Source: Ruegeria sp. HKCCA6707
Lineage (GTDB): Bacteria > Pseudomonadota > Alphaproteobacteria > Rhodobacterales > Rhodobacteraceae
Reading direction: 5' to 3'
Assembly: GCF_013033515.1 (NCBI RefSeq)
Contig: NZ_WQEG01000001.1
Coordinates: forward strand, 868,001 to 932,000
Length of the DNA stretch: 64,000 bases
In this document: positions 37,736-47,449 of the stretch, one piece after another
Numbering within the stretch: the first letter of the stretch is position 1
How the letters are laid out: the number at the start of each line of letters is the position of its first letter
The notes under the pieces: generated by a model
The model's input: the letters and a program-made list of their open reading frames with translations, nothing else
What the model was told of the DNA's origin: nothing
Databases searched by the model: none
Translations under genes and position numbers: made by a program

Positions 37736-38677
37736 TCACCTTTTGTCGAATGACCTGTCAGGTGCTCCGACCAAGCAGTTGAGCACCCACGGGTAGCTTG
37801 TCGTGACATAGTATCCGTACTGGCCATCCACAGTCATGCCATTGCACTTATCTAGATCGCCAGCCCCAGTGAATTCGTAGTCGTCGATATATGTCCCGTC
37901 CGGAGTACCACCCGGCCCGTTAGGCGGCGCAGGCCGAGGCGTAGTTTTGAGTTGGTAGCCGGAAATCGCAGGTCTTATCGTACCATCCCTGTCTTTGAAT
38001 ATCGTCCCGTAGATCGGAAAGCCGTCAGCGGCGAAGCCAATAGCTGGTGACGGCTTATCAAGGTCGTTATCCAAAAACAGAGCATTTGGATTGGAATGGT
38101 AATGATACCTGCCATCGGGCTGGGCATGGGCATTGTGCAGATCTACACCAAAATACTGATCGTAAGACGGCGGATCGAGCAGCCATGGATCAGTGTCTCG
38201 ACACCCCGCCAATACATTGCCGTTCTTGTCTGCTCGCCGACCGCTCGGGCGATAACACCCAGCCGAAAGCAAATCGACCGGCACGCCATTCAACAAAATC
38301 GCATCATAACTCCGTTGCGACAGCGTGGTTTGGTTGCGGGCCTTTTCCGGATTTCTGGGAATCCGAAAAGTGCCAGGCAATTCTCGCACATTATTAGCGA
38401 AGTTGGCTGTAGGCCCGTTGAAATCATGATTGGGGATACCGTTGGTCTTGAGGATGCAGTGCTGGCTATTTGCCGAGATTTCGATTTCGGAGTTAAAACG
38501 TTGCTGGCGCGTTACATCCTCCACTGAAGCGGAATACACTCCTGCATAATCCGCGCAGTCTCCAGATCGGTTGCTGAGCAAAAGGTTGGTGATGTCCTGG
38601 GCTTCGTTTTGCGCATTAGCCTGAACGGTAAAAAAGCCCACGAAAAGCGCGCTGATTGCCAAATATACCAATCGCAT
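37736..38677 (-). CDS. Secreted YHYH-domain protein
   Basis: A 313-residue exported protein: signal peptide 1-22 (ending VQANA) and the YHYH domain with LHNAHAQPDGRYHYHSNPNALF, AIGFAADGFPIYG, and later GTYIDDYEFTGAGDLDKCNG and YYVTTSYPW. The domain occurs in secreted and outer-membrane-associated proteins of marine bacteria; its function is unknown, though the His cluster suggests metal binding. GGAGGT stands 6 nt before the ATG. It is separated by 75 nt from the operon upstream and probably transcribed alone. Confidence 0.84.
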   Translation of the reverse strand: MRLVYLAISALFVGFFTVQANAQNEAQDITNLLLSNRSGDCADYAGVYSASVEDVTRQQRFNSEIEISANSQHCILKTNGIPNHDFNGPTANFANNVRELPGTFRIPRNPEKARNQTTLSQRSYDAILLNGVPVDLLSAGCYRPSGRRADKNGNVLAGCRDTDPWLLDPPSYDQYFGVDLHNAHAQPDGRYHYHSNPNALFLDNDLDKPSPAIGFAADGFPIYGTIFKDRDGTIRPAISGYQLKTTPRPAPPNGPGGTPDGTYIDDYEFTGAGDLDKCNGMTVDGQYGYYVTTSYPWVLNCLVGAPDRSFDKR

Positions 38678-38752
38678 GGTTCGACCTCCTAAGGGTTTTC
38701 GAAACTACATAAATAAGTCACTCGACGAGAGGTTAGGCCAAGCGTCCAATCG

Positions 38753-39691
38753 TCAGAAGGCTACGCGATCACCACCCTTCAAATCCAGAATTTCCCTGGC
38801 TTCATCAGGTGTCGCCACCTGACTGCCTAGATCTTCTACGATGCGTCGAATTTTGGCGACTTGCCGAGCGTTGCTTTCGGCCAGCTTTCCACGTGAGATG
38901 AACAAGCTGTCTTCTAGACCGACGCGAAGATTGCCGCCCATCTGACTTGCAGTGGTAGCAAGCGACATCTGCGCACCGCCGGCTCCGAGAACGGACCAGC
39001 GGTAGTCATCACCAAACAGGCGATCTGCTGTGCGTTTCATGAAGATCAGGTTGTCGACCTCAGGCCCGATACCACCGAGGATTCCAAAGATGAACTGAAT
39101 GAAAACAGGTGCTTTGAACAACCCGATATCCATGCAGAATTTTAAGTTATACAAGTGGCCGACATCGTAGCATTCATGTTCGAATTTAATGTCATGCGGC
39201 GCGAGTGTTTCTGCCGCTTCGCGAATGTCCCGGAACGTATTGCGAAAGATGTTCTGATCGGAGTTCGCGACATACTCTTTCTCCCAATCAAATTTCCAAT
39301 CATCATCGCCATACCGGTTGGCCAATGGGTGAAACGAGAAATTCATCGAACCCATATTCATCGAGCACATTTCGGGGCTGAAAGTCTTGGCCGGATTGAT
39401 CCGGTCCTGAATGGACAATGTCAGCGATCCACCGGTCGATAGGTTCACAACAGCGTCCGTTGCCTGTTTTATACGGGGCAGGAATGGCGCGAAGTCGTCC
39501 GGATCGACCGATGGCGACCCGTTCTCAGGGTTGCGGGCGTGGAGGTGTAGGATCGACGCTCCGGCCTCGGCGGCCTCGATCGCCTGCCGTGCGATGTCGT
39601 CGTAAGTGTACGGGAGCGCATCCGACATGGTTGGTGTGTGGATCGCTCCTGTTACAGCACATGTAATGATGGTCTTTTTCTGACGGGCCAT
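38753..39691 (-). CDS. Beta-keto acid cleavage enzyme (BKACE, DUF849)
   Basis: A 312-residue Zn-dependent enzyme of the family typified by 3-keto-5-aminohexanoate cleavage enzyme. These join a beta-keto acid with acetyl-CoA to give acetoacetate and a new acyl-CoA. Signatures: TCAVTGAIHTPTMS, LHLHARNP with the Zn ligands His49 and His51, MNMGSMNF, FEHECYDVGHL and the late GLEDSLFISRG. The substrate differs among members (Kce, dehydrocarnitine and others). It is the last gene of the LIV/dehydrogenase operon, 4 nt after the permease, which implies a pathway making a beta-keto acid. Confidence 0.92.
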   Translation of the reverse strand: MARQKKTIITCAVTGAIHTPTMSDALPYTYDDIARQAIEAAEAGASILHLHARNPENGSPSVDPDDFAPFLPRIKQATDAVVNLSTGGSLTLSIQDRINPAKTFSPEMCSMNMGSMNFSFHPLANRYGDDDWKFDWEKEYVANSDQNIFRNTFRDIREAAETLAPHDIKFEHECYDVGHLYNLKFCMDIGLFKAPVFIQFIFGILGGIGPEVDNLIFMKRTADRLFGDDYRWSVLGAGGAQMSLATTASQMGGNLRVGLEDSLFISRGKLAESNARQVAKIRRIVEDLGSQVATPDEAREILDLKGGDRVAF

Positions 39692-39695
39692 AGGT

Positions 39696-40724
39696 TCAGT
39701 TTTCCTTGGATTGTCCGGTGTGCTTTACGCGATAGCCCAGCGGGAAAAGTTGCAGATCATAGCGACTACGGATCACGCCCCAAATGCCTTTTGGCGCCTT
39801 GAGCATGACGACAATTGCGACCACGCCGAGAACGATCAGGTAAGTTGTTCCTAGGTCGGCCAGCGTTTCGCGCAGCGCAAAGAAGACGAGTGTGCCGATG
39901 ATCGGTCCTTCGATGGTACCGATGCCGCCGATCACTACGATGAAGATGACGAAGGCAGTCCAATCATTGACGCTGAACGCCGCATCCGGCGATATGCGCA
40001 GCTTTTGCAAGAAGATCAGCGCGCCGATCATCGCCGTGAATGCCGACGTGACAACGTACACTATGAACTTCGTTCGCCAGATATCGATGCCAAGGCTACC
40101 GGCGGCCAGTTCGTTGTCCCGAATTGCCGTCAACGCCAAACCTTGGCGCGAACGCAGGAAGAAATACACGGCGGTTACAACCAGCACGGCGGCCCCGAGT
40201 GCCAGCCAATAGCTCAGCGCCTCACGCATCGCGCGCCCGGAAGCTAGTGATTTCACAATAGCAACGGGCAGCGAAGATCCTGACCCTCCACCAAGCGCTG
40301 AGATTTGCGCGAAGCTCAGTCGAAAGACCTCTGCGATGACCCAGGTGCCAATGGCAAAATATGCGCCCCGAAGCCTGAAGATCAGAACAGCAACCGGGAT
40401 CGAGATCAAAGCCCCCAGCGCTCCCGCTGCTGCAATAGCAACCAAGGGGTTCAGCCCACCCAGCATCGTAAGTGCGAAGAGCATATAGCCGCCGAAGCCC
40501 ACATAGGCTTGCTGCCCAACAGAGACGAGACCGGCGTAACCCGCCATGAGGTTCCAAAGGGTGGCGAGGGAAAGATAGAGAAACAGCTCTCCCATCAAGC
40601 GCATGTCGGCGCGGCCTGCCCACCACGGCGCTGCAATCAATACGAGCAGACCGACTGCGGCCAGGATTGCAGCAACCCTCGCTGCTTTTGACGATCGGGA
40701 AACAGAACAGTCTTGTAAGTTCAT
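39696..40724 (-). CDS. LIV-type ABC transporter permease (LivM-like)
   Basis: About 342 residues from the ATG at 40724, chosen for its ATGA overlap with the LivH-like stop. Ten or so helices and the LivM landmarks LWNLMAGYAGLVSVGQQAYVGFGGY, LRGAYFAIGTWVIAEVFRL, LALTAIRDNELAAGSLGID. Forms the channel with the LivH-like protein. Confidence 0.92.
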   Translation of the reverse strand: MNLQDCSVSRSSKAARVAAILAAVGLLVLIAAPWWAGRADMRLMGELFLYLSLATLWNLMAGYAGLVSVGQQAYVGFGGYMLFALTMLGGLNPLVAIAAAGALGALISIPVAVLIFRLRGAYFAIGTWVIAEVFRLSFAQISALGGGSGSSLPVAIVKSLASGRAMREALSYWLALGAAVLVVTAVYFFLRSRQGLALTAIRDNELAAGSLGIDIWRTKFIVYVVTSAFTAMIGALIFLQKLRISPDAAFSVNDWTAFVIFIVVIGGIGTIEGPIIGTLVFFALRETLADLGTTYLIVLGVVAIVVMLKAPKGIWGVIRSRYDLQLFPLGYRVKHTGQSKEN

Positions 40725-41584
40725 CCGGAGACCCTCGGGAAGAGGCCGTTCGGACGAACGGCAAGAATGACGAGGAAAGCAATATGGCCGGCTAGTACTT
40801 GCCAACCCGGATCAATCTTGGCCCCGATGGTTTGCGCAACGCCAAGGATAACGCCGCCAATCAAAGTACCCCAAAGGTTGCCTAGCCCGCCGATGATAAC
40901 GGCCTCAAAGCCAAAGATCAGGCGACCTCCACCGATGGAAGGGTCAAAGCTTGTACGAATGCCAAGCAGGATACCGGCGACAGCTGTCACTCCGAGAGCC
41001 AGCGCCATGGCCAGCCCGAAGATGTGCCGGCGATTGAGGCCCATAAGCTGGGCGATGTCTTGATTGTCGGAAACAGCCCGAAATGCTCGACCAAGTGAGG
41101 TGTGATAAAAGGTCCATTGCAGCCCCCAGATCACAGCGATGGCGATCCCGAAGGTCAGCAGCGGTAAGATCCCAAGGGTCACACCGCCTACTGCAACGCT
41201 GGCTGTTTCCAGCGCACCGGCATTCAGTGTTTGGGGGTCGGCCGTGTAGACCTCCAGCAATCCGTTCTGGATAATTACACTCACCCCGAAGGTCACAAGC
41301 AGCGGTGGAAGAATATCGTCGCCCAGAGTTTGGTTCAGTAGGCCGCGTTGAAGGGCATACCCAATCAGCGCCATAGCGGGAACGACAATCACCAACGCGG
41401 CCATTGGGTGCATCCCGGTCGCGGTCGTCACGGTCAGTCCGAGGTATGCGGCCAACACAATCAGATCGCCATGGGCAATATTGACGAGCCGCATGACCCC
41501 AAAAATCAACGACAGACCTGCGGCAAACAGGGCGTAGAGTCCACCAAGCAAAGTTCCCTGCACGATAGGATTCAGCCATTCCAT
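40721..41584 (-). CDS. LIV-type ABC transporter permease (LivH-like)
   Basis: About 287 residues from the ATG at 41584, one base after the LivF-like stop. Landmarks: GTLLGGLYALFAAGLSLIFGVMRLVNIAHGDLIVL, RAFRAVSDNQDIAQLMGLN and GGLGNLWGTLIGGVILG. An open frame extends 33 codons upstream but would intrude into the preceding gene, so the internal ATG is preferred. Confidence 0.92.
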   Translation of the reverse strand: MEWLNPIVQGTLLGGLYALFAAGLSLIFGVMRLVNIAHGDLIVLAAYLGLTVTTATGMHPMAALVIVVPAMALIGYALQRGLLNQTLGDDILPPLLVTFGVSVIIQNGLLEVYTADPQTLNAGALETASVAVGGVTLGILPLLTFGIAIAVIWGLQWTFYHTSLGRAFRAVSDNQDIAQLMGLNRRHIFGLAMALALGVTAVAGILLGIRTSFDPSIGGGRLIFGFEAVIIGGLGNLWGTLIGGVILGVAQTIGAKIDPGWQVLAGHIAFLVILAVRPNGLFPRVSG

Positions 41585-41585
41585 A

Positions 41586-42293
41586 TTATTCGATCCCGAA
41601 ATACGCGCGCGAAATCTCTTCGCGCGAAACGGTGTCAGACGCGCTTTCCAACGAAACGCGCCCCTCCTGCAGGCAAAAGACACGGCTTGAGACCGAAAGT
41701 GCCTTGGTGATGTCCTGCTCGACGATGATCGCGCTCATGCCCTCGCCGATGATCCCGGGCAGCGCCTCATAGATGTCTTTGATGATGATCGGTGCCAGCC
41801 CCAGGCTAATTTCGTCGAACAGGATCAGATCAGGATTGGCCATCAATGCGCGCCCGATGGCTACCATCTGCTGTTGACCGCCTGAAAGCGATGTTGATGC
41901 CTGATTTTTGCGCACTTCGAGGATCGGGAACAGATCATAGACAGCTTTCAGATCCCAAGGACCCGAGCGACCAACTTGGGCTCCGATCATCAGGTTTTCT
42001 TTGACTGACAAAGATGGGAATAACTGGCGACCTTCTGGAACCATGGCGAGGCCAAGTTCTGCAACCTCGTCTGCGCGAAGCCGGCTGATATCCTGACCTC
42101 GGTAGTGAATCTGATCCACTCCGTTCGTCAGCAACCCGGTGATTGACCGCATCAGGGTCGTCTTGCCTGCGCCGTTTGCACCAATGATTGCCAGAACTTC
42201 TCCCTCGCCGACGTCCAATTCGACATCATAGAGCGCTTGGAAATCGCCGTAGTAGGAGTTCAAACCGCGTGTCTGAAGAATTGAGTCAGGCAT
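41586..42293 (-). CDS. LIV-type ABC transporter ATPase (LivF-like)
   Basis: A 235-residue ATPase: Walker A GANGAGKTT, signature SLSGGQQQMVAIGRALM, Walker B DLILFDEISLGLAP, typical LivF C-terminus with VFCLQEGRVSLES. Overlaps the LivG-like gene by 8 nt. Confidence 0.93.
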   Translation of the reverse strand: MPDSILQTRGLNSYYGDFQALYDVELDVGEGEVLAIIGANGAGKTTLMRSITGLLTNGVDQIHYRGQDISRLRADEVAELGLAMVPEGRQLFPSLSVKENLMIGAQVGRSGPWDLKAVYDLFPILEVRKNQASTSLSGGQQQMVAIGRALMANPDLILFDEISLGLAPIIIKDIYEALPGIIGEGMSAIIVEQDITKALSVSSRVFCLQEGRVSLESASDTVSREEISRAYFGIE

Positions 42294-43014
42294 CGGCTTC
42301 GATTCCCAGATAGATTTCCTTTACTTCAGCGCTTTCCATAATTGCCTGTGGCTCGCCTTCGGCGATTTTTTTGCCAAAGTCGATGACGATCAGACGATCC
42401 ACGACGGCCAGCAGGGCGTGCACAACATGTTCGATCCAGATGATGGTGACGCCAGAGGCGTGGATGTCTTTGATAGTCTGGACCAGTGACTTGCACTCGG
42501 CTTCGGTCAAACCACCGGCAATCTCATCCAGCAACAGCAGTTTGGGTTTGGCGCAAAGCGCACGTGTTAGTTCCAGGCGTTTACGCTCCAGCAAAGTCAG
42601 GCTACCAGCAAGAACGTTTGCCTTGGGCAGCAGTTCTGTTTGGTCCAGAATCTCCAGACAAAAGTTTTCGGCCTGGTGTCCATGCATGCCAGCTGATTGC
42701 GTGGCGGCGATCATCGCGTTTTCGAAAACAGTCATGCCCGAAAACGGCTGCGGGACCTGAAAAGAACGCGCGATACCTGCATGGCTGCGCTTTGCCGCGC
42801 TCCATTTGGTGACGTTCTGCCCACTGAATTCTATCACCCCGGAATTGGATTTGAGCGTCCCCGTGATCAAGTTGAACATCGAGGTTTTGCCAGCGCCGTT
42901 GGGGCCTATTACCCCGAGTGCCTCGCCTTGCTGAACCTCATAGCTCATGGCATCGGCGACAGTTAATGCGCCAAATGCCTTGCTCAGTTCTTGGAGTCTC
43001 AAGATTGTCGTCAT
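42286..43014 (-). CDS. LIV-type ABC transporter ATPase (LivG-like)
   Basis: About 242 residues from the ATG at 43014. Walker A GPNGAGKTS, the LivG-specific signature region LTLLERKRLELTRALCAKP and Walker B LLLLDEIAGGLTEAE. Partner of the LivF-like ATPase. The start ten codons upstream is possible but lacks a ribosome site. Confidence 0.92.
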   Translation of the reverse strand: MTTILRLQELSKAFGALTVADAMSYEVQQGEALGVIGPNGAGKTSMFNLITGTLKSNSGVIEFSGQNVTKWSAAKRSHAGIARSFQVPQPFSGMTVFENAMIAATQSAGMHGHQAENFCLEILDQTELLPKANVLAGSLTLLERKRLELTRALCAKPKLLLLDEIAGGLTEAECKSLVQTIKDIHASGVTIIWIEHVVHALLAVVDRLIVIDFGKKIAEGEPQAIMESAEVKEIYLGIEADA

Positions 43015-43064
43015 ACTTCTCTCGGATGGAGGGTTCGGCGCCAAGATCGGCGCCGAATGTCTGG

Positions 43065-44345
43065 TTAGCCCAGCAATTTCATATCTGCCGTCACCGGAAC
43101 TTCGGGCGCGGTGCTGTTTGCAACAATCTGCAACTCATAGGCGTCTCCGGACTTCTGCCATTGGCCACCGACCAGCGGAGTTTTGGTGACGTTGTTCATT
43201 GGCCCATCACCCCAGTTCACCGGCCCGACAATTGTGTTCAGGTTGGTGGACGTGATTGCCGAAATGATCGCAGACGGGTCTTCCAGATCATCCGCTCGTT
43301 TGATGACGTCTGCGACGACCTCAAACAGGGCATGTTTAAAGCCAAGGGGTTGGGTCCAAGGTCGGCCCGACTCTGCCGTATAACCCTCAGCTAGGTCTTT
43401 CGAGGAAATGCCGGTGAGTGAGGACGAGAACGGATGATGCGGGGACCACCAGACCTCGGTCGACAACCCGTCACCGCGGTCTCCCAGCGATTCAATGACG
43501 GATGGGAACAGAAGTGCTTTGCCAATTGTGACGACCTTCGGGTTAAACCCTTGCTGGGCCGCTTGGCTCCAGAACGTCGCAAAGTCCGGCGGGATCATGT
43601 TGCCAGTGACGATTTCGCAGCCAGCAGCCTTGAACGCTGCGATCTGGTTTGAGAAATCGTCGGATAGTGGCTGATAGCGACCGGGATCTGTCAGCGTGTA
43701 CCCGGCGGCAGCGAGCGGTTTAGGCAGGCCCAGCTCCGCATCACCCCAAGCATTACCGTCGGCATCGTTGGGGAAAAGACCGCCGACGGTTTTTGTGACA
43801 CCCGTTTTGTCCCACATATCGAGGAACGCTGCGATCACGTCTTCCAAACCCCAGAAGAAGTGATAGGTCGTTTCAAAACCCTCACCAGGAACACCATTGC
43901 GGCCAAAGAAATAGGGCTGCCAAGGACAGTCGGTGGTGATGCAGGGAACTTCGTTGATCTCTGCCTGATCAGCGACAGGGTTCACCGTGTCCGGTGTTGA
44001 AGCCGCAACGATGATATCGACCTCATCGCCCAAGATCAGGTCAGCTGCAACCTCTGCTGCTCGGTTCGGGTTGGACTGGCTGTCTTTTGAGATGATCTCG
44101 ACATTCCAGGTCTTTCCATTGTTGTCCAACCCGGCCGAAAAGACCTGCTGTATGGCTTGAAGCACGTACTCGTCGGCCTCAGCGAAACCAGCAAGCGGTC
44201 CGGTGCGAGGGCTAACGTTGCCGACCCGCAGCGTTGGGTTTGCGGCGTAGGCGCGCGTCGCCCGAAGAATGGCCGGCGTGGCGATTGCCGCCGCGGCACC
44301 GGCAATAAAACTGCGCCTAGTGGCCGTTCTAAAAGTCCTTGTCAT
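43065..44345 (-). CDS. LIV-type ABC substrate-binding protein with Tat signal
   Basis: A 426-residue periplasmic receptor. The N-terminus ATRRSFIAGAAAAIATPAILR is a twin-arginine signal. The mature part has LRVGNVSPRTGPLAGFAEADEYVLQAIQQVF and the Leu/Ile/Val-binding-protein fold with SKDSQSNPNRAAEVAADLI. Such receptors bind amino acids, amides, urea or aromatic acids. The Tat route suggests it folds before export. It determines what the operon imports, and its ligand is unknown. Confidence 0.9.
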   Translation of the reverse strand: MTRTFRTATRRSFIAGAAAAIATPAILRATRAYAANPTLRVGNVSPRTGPLAGFAEADEYVLQAIQQVFSAGLDNNGKTWNVEIISKDSQSNPNRAAEVAADLILGDEVDIIVAASTPDTVNPVADQAEINEVPCITTDCPWQPYFFGRNGVPGEGFETTYHFFWGLEDVIAAFLDMWDKTGVTKTVGGLFPNDADGNAWGDAELGLPKPLAAAGYTLTDPGRYQPLSDDFSNQIAAFKAAGCEIVTGNMIPPDFATFWSQAAQQGFNPKVVTIGKALLFPSVIESLGDRGDGLSTEVWWSPHHPFSSSLTGISSKDLAEGYTAESGRPWTQPLGFKHALFEVVADVIKRADDLEDPSAIISAITSTNLNTIVGPVNWGDGPMNNVTKTPLVGGQWQKSGDAYELQIVANSTAPEVPVTADMKLLG

Positions 44346-44388
44346 TACGTCCTCCCTTCACCGGCCTCCCGCCAGTGTTTGATTGATC

Positions 44389-45315
44389 TTACAAACTCTT
44401 TTCGAGATTTTTCAGATGTTTCGCGACACGTTGGCGAACCTGATCCGCCTCGCCCTCGGCCCATTTTCTGAAACCTTCACCTGATTTCATGCCAAGCTTA
44501 CCTGCATCGACAAGCGATTTGAGATAAGATGAAGGTCCCTTGTGCGCTTCGAGATCGTGCAGTACGTTTTCGTGGATATCGAGAGTCAGGTCGGTACCCA
44601 CCAAATCCGCGTTTTCCAATGGACCGAGAACCGCCAATCGTCGCCCAAAGCTGGACTTGATCACAGTATCAACGGCTTCCGCGTCGCAAATACCGTTTTC
44701 CACCAGACTGACCGCTTCGCGCCACAACGCATGTTGAAGGCGATTGCCAATAAAGCCGGGTACGTCCTTCTCGACCATCACCGGAGTTTTTCCAGCATCC
44801 TTCAATAGATCGAACATCGTCTGTGCAATCTCAGGGTCTGTCCATTCCGTCTTGATGACTTCGACCAACGGGATCATGTGCGGGGGATTCCACCAATGGG
44901 TTCCCAAAGCTCGGTTTTTCGGTCGCAAACCGGACATGATCTGAGTGATCGGCATGACCGAGGTATTGGATGCGAGTATGCAAGTTTTTGGTGCATGCGC
45001 CTCGATCTCAGCAAAGATCGCTTGCTTGAGCTCCAACTTTTCCGGCGCCGCTTCAAAAACAGCATCGGCATGTTGAACCGCACTTTCTGTCGTCGCAAAG
45101 ATTTCAATCATCTTGAGCGTATCTGTGATTGTGACCTCGTCGTCCCCCATCGCGGCCATGCTGGCGCGGACGCGGGCAGGCACGCTGGCTCGCGCCTCTT
45201 CAACTGGATCTGTGATGGCGACGCATTGACCTGCTTTTGCAAAGGTTAGGGCGATACCGTGCCCCATCAGACCCGCGCCAATTACCGCTATTTGCTGCTT
45301 CTTGCGCACCATCAC
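44389..45315 (-). CDS. 3-hydroxyacyl-CoA dehydrogenase-like NAD enzyme
   Basis: About 308 residues; GTG at 45315 or the next codon, ATG at 45312. N-terminal Rossmann fold with IAVIGAGLMGHGIALTFAKAG; conserved ASNTSVMPIT; the catalytic His in ALGTHWWNPPHMIPLVEVI; then C-terminal dimer domain VPGFIGNRLQHALWREAVSLVENG. HWWNPPHMIP differs from the HFFNP of true beta-oxidation enzymes and resembles the free hydroxy-acid members (L-gulonate or L-carnitine dehydrogenases). It would oxidise a beta-hydroxy acid to the beta-keto acid that the BKACE cleaves. Confidence 0.86.
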   Translation of the reverse strand: MMVRKKQQIAVIGAGLMGHGIALTFAKAGQCVAITDPVEEARASVPARVRASMAAMGDDEVTITDTLKMIEIFATTESAVQHADAVFEAAPEKLELKQAIFAEIEAHAPKTCILASNTSVMPITQIMSGLRPKNRALGTHWWNPPHMIPLVEVIKTEWTDPEIAQTMFDLLKDAGKTPVMVEKDVPGFIGNRLQHALWREAVSLVENGICDAEAVDTVIKSSFGRRLAVLGPLENADLVGTDLTLDIHENVLHDLEAHKGPSSYLKSLVDAGKLGMKSGEGFRKWAEGEADQVRQRVAKHLKNLEKSL

Positions 45316-46101
45316 TTAACCCGCCGTGTAACCACCGTCGGCATGAAGGATATGCCCGGTGTAAAAATCAGATGCCCGCGACGCGAGAAACAGGAGCGGA
45401 CCGGCAAGGTCTTCAGGCTCACCCAGTCGTCCTTTGGGAACACGGGTTAGGAAGCCATCGCGCACTGCTTTAGCTTCGTCGGTTTCTTCGAACATCCAAG
45501 CCGTCAAAGGCGAGCGGAATACCGTCGGCGCGATCGCGTTGACGGTAATCCCTGTTGGACCCAGCTCACATCCCAAGGCTTTGGTTATCCCGTTCACGGC
45601 AGCCTTTGATGCGCAATACGCCGTGTAACCGGCAGGGTGTCCAAGGATGCTGCGCGCAGAACTGACGAAAATTATCTTGCCATATTCGCTTTGCTTCATG
45701 TGTGCCGCCGCCGCGCGCGCCAAAAGCCAACTCTGGTTCACATTGGCGTCCATCACTGCGTCAAAGGTTTCCGGCGCCATGTCGTTGATCGGTGCAACTT
45801 TGTTCATGCCGGACGCGACAACGAGAATGTCAAGCTTACCAAAGTTGTTAACGGCTTCGTCGACCAATGCGCCACAGCACGCTTCATCAGTCGGGCGCAA
45901 ATTTATTGCAACTACGGTCGCACCAAGCGCCTTACACTCTTTGGCAATCTCGTCGAGCGCTTCTTGATTGCCCGCAGCCAGAACCAGATTGCACCCGGCA
46001 CCAGCCAGAACGCGCGCAGCAACCATGCCAAACGCGCCGGATGCTCCGGTGATCAGTGCGACGTTGTCTTTTACGTCAAACATCTTGAGTGGATCAGACA
46101 T
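45316..46101 (-). CDS. Short-chain dehydrogenase/reductase
   Basis: A 261-residue SDR: cofactor motif TGASGAFGMVAARV, VASGMN for the adenine site, Ser in FVSSARS, and the catalytic YTAYCASKAAVNG. The C-terminal DFYTGHILHADGGYTAG is the standard ending. NAD versus NADP and substrate are open. Its stop abuts the dehydrogenase start. With two dehydrogenases in one operon, successive or stereospecific oxidations are likely. Confidence 0.9.
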   Translation of the reverse strand: MSDPLKMFDVKDNVALITGASGAFGMVAARVLAGAGCNLVLAAGNQEALDEIAKECKALGATVVAINLRPTDEACCGALVDEAVNNFGKLDILVVASGMNKVAPINDMAPETFDAVMDANVNQSWLLARAAAAHMKQSEYGKIIFVSSARSILGHPAGYTAYCASKAAVNGITKALGCELGPTGITVNAIAPTVFRSPLTAWMFEETDEAKAVRDGFLTRVPKGRLGEPEDLAGPLLFLASRASDFYTGHILHADGGYTAG

Positions 46102-46112
46102 TCTTTTCGTCC

Positions 46113-46457
46113 TTAGCTTTCTGGCGGATACGGAATGACCACCAGCATTTTGCAGGTGTGGTTGGCGCGGTTCTCTATTTTGCGCACTTCGCCCGGTGCG
46201 ATCGTGCAGCTATCCATGGGTCCAAGATTGGTTTCTGTGCCGTCAACGATGATGGTCATCTCGCCCTCCAGAACGACGTAGACTTTCTCGAAGGGCGTGG
46301 AGTCCGGCCCGGCACCACCGCCTGGTAAAAACTGGCTGAAGCCAATCCACTGATTTGTCGGCCCGCCTTCCTCAAACCCTTGTAAGCGCAGCCCAAGACA
46401 CCCAAAATGGTTTGGTGCTTCGTAGGGTTGTGCGTCTTGAAAACGCTTCAGATGCAT
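46113..46457 (-). CDS. Cupin-domain protein
   Basis: A 114-residue single cupin barrel. GGGAGPDSTPFEKVYVVLEGEMTIIVDG is motif 1 with few of the usual His ligands, and IAPGEVRKIENRANHTCKMLVVI is motif 2. It may be an isomerase, a sensor or a stabilising accessory protein in the pathway. Confidence 0.8.
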   Translation of the reverse strand: MHLKRFQDAQPYEAPNHFGCLGLRLQGFEEGGPTNQWIGFSQFLPGGGAGPDSTPFEKVYVVLEGEMTIIVDGTETNLGPMDSCTIAPGEVRKIENRANHTCKMLVVIPYPPES

Positions 46458-46518
46458 GTCCGTCTCCGCTCAAGGTTATTGGCGGCCACCGGCGAACCGG
46501 CGACCGGTCCGTGAGTGT

Positions 46519-47355
46519 TCAGAAATCTTCACCAGCCTCGATGCGGTAGGACTGGTTCTTGTCGATCATCGCCACCAGTCGGATAATGCAGCCATCGCCC
46601 CGGTCCCAGTTCCAAGGGAAGAACGCGAAGGTACAGCGCTTGCCGGTTACTGCATCGAGATCGCCGCCAACATTTTCGATACCGAGAATACCCTTGGAGA
46701 ACAGCATGTTGTGCACAGGCTCCCATTCTGGGAAGTCAACGTCCCAGGGCGTTCCACCTGACCACTCAAGGTATTCCTCCTCAAGATGCGGCATGATCGG
46801 ACCGTTGCGCTGCGGGCCAATGGCGGTTGCCAGCGGGTGATCGTTCGCCTGGGTATCGTGGCCGACGACTTTCACACCTTTCTCGATCATCCACTCAGCG
46901 GCGGAAGGAACGAGACCCGGGCAATAAGCAAAGTAGTCGCCATCTTCATACTGCTTGTGCCAGCCGGTGTTGATGATCAGCACATCGCCTTTGCGGATTG
47001 CGTGACCACAGGCCTTTTCCAGATCATCGCCAGTAATTTGCTCCCATTTCTTTTTAGGTACAGAAACCACCAAACCCGAGCCAAAGAAATGGGGTAACGG
47101 TACCTCATCGATGAACGGCGTTCCCTGAACGACATGCGCCGGTGCATCAATATGAGTGGTTACGTGCATCGTCGTGGTAATCGTCTGAGACAACACGCCT
47201 GACTTAGCCATATAGTGCTTTCGGTCGATCTGGACGTCCTTGAAATACGGCCAGTTGGGGCACTGAAACCCATATCTGTGGCTCAGATTGTAAAACTCAA
47301 GCCCCATGTCATTGTCGGTGTTTGCCTGAAACTCAATGCCGCGGATTTCGACCAT
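46519..47355 (-). CDS. Cyclase-family metal-dependent hydrolase (kynurenine formamidase-like fold)
   Basis: A 278-residue protein of the 'cyclase' superfamily. The metal motif HxDxxxH is His68, Asp70 and His74 in THIDAPAHV. INTGWHKQY and VVGHDTQANDHPLA are further family blocks. Known members hydrolyse N-formylkynurenine, isatin or cyclic amides. As first gene of the operon it may open a ring or amide before the dehydrogenases act. GGAGAT precedes the ATG by 9 nt. Confidence 0.87.
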   Translation of the reverse strand: MVEIRGIEFQANTDNDMGLEFYNLSHRYGFQCPNWPYFKDVQIDRKHYMAKSGVLSQTITTTMHVTTHIDAPAHVVQGTPFIDEVPLPHFFGSGLVVSVPKKKWEQITGDDLEKACGHAIRKGDVLIINTGWHKQYEDGDYFAYCPGLVPSAAEWMIEKGVKVVGHDTQANDHPLATAIGPQRNGPIMPHLEEEYLEWSGGTPWDVDFPEWEPVHNMLFSKGILGIENVGGDLDAVTGKRCTFAFFPWNWDRGDGCIIRLVAMIDKNQSYRIEAGEDF

Positions 47356-47449
47356 AGGGCATATCTCCTCTGTTCGCCGGCAACGCGGCGGTGTTCGCTT
47401 TTCAATTGTCTGGGTGGCCTCCCCACCTGTCCCGCATGATGATGCACAC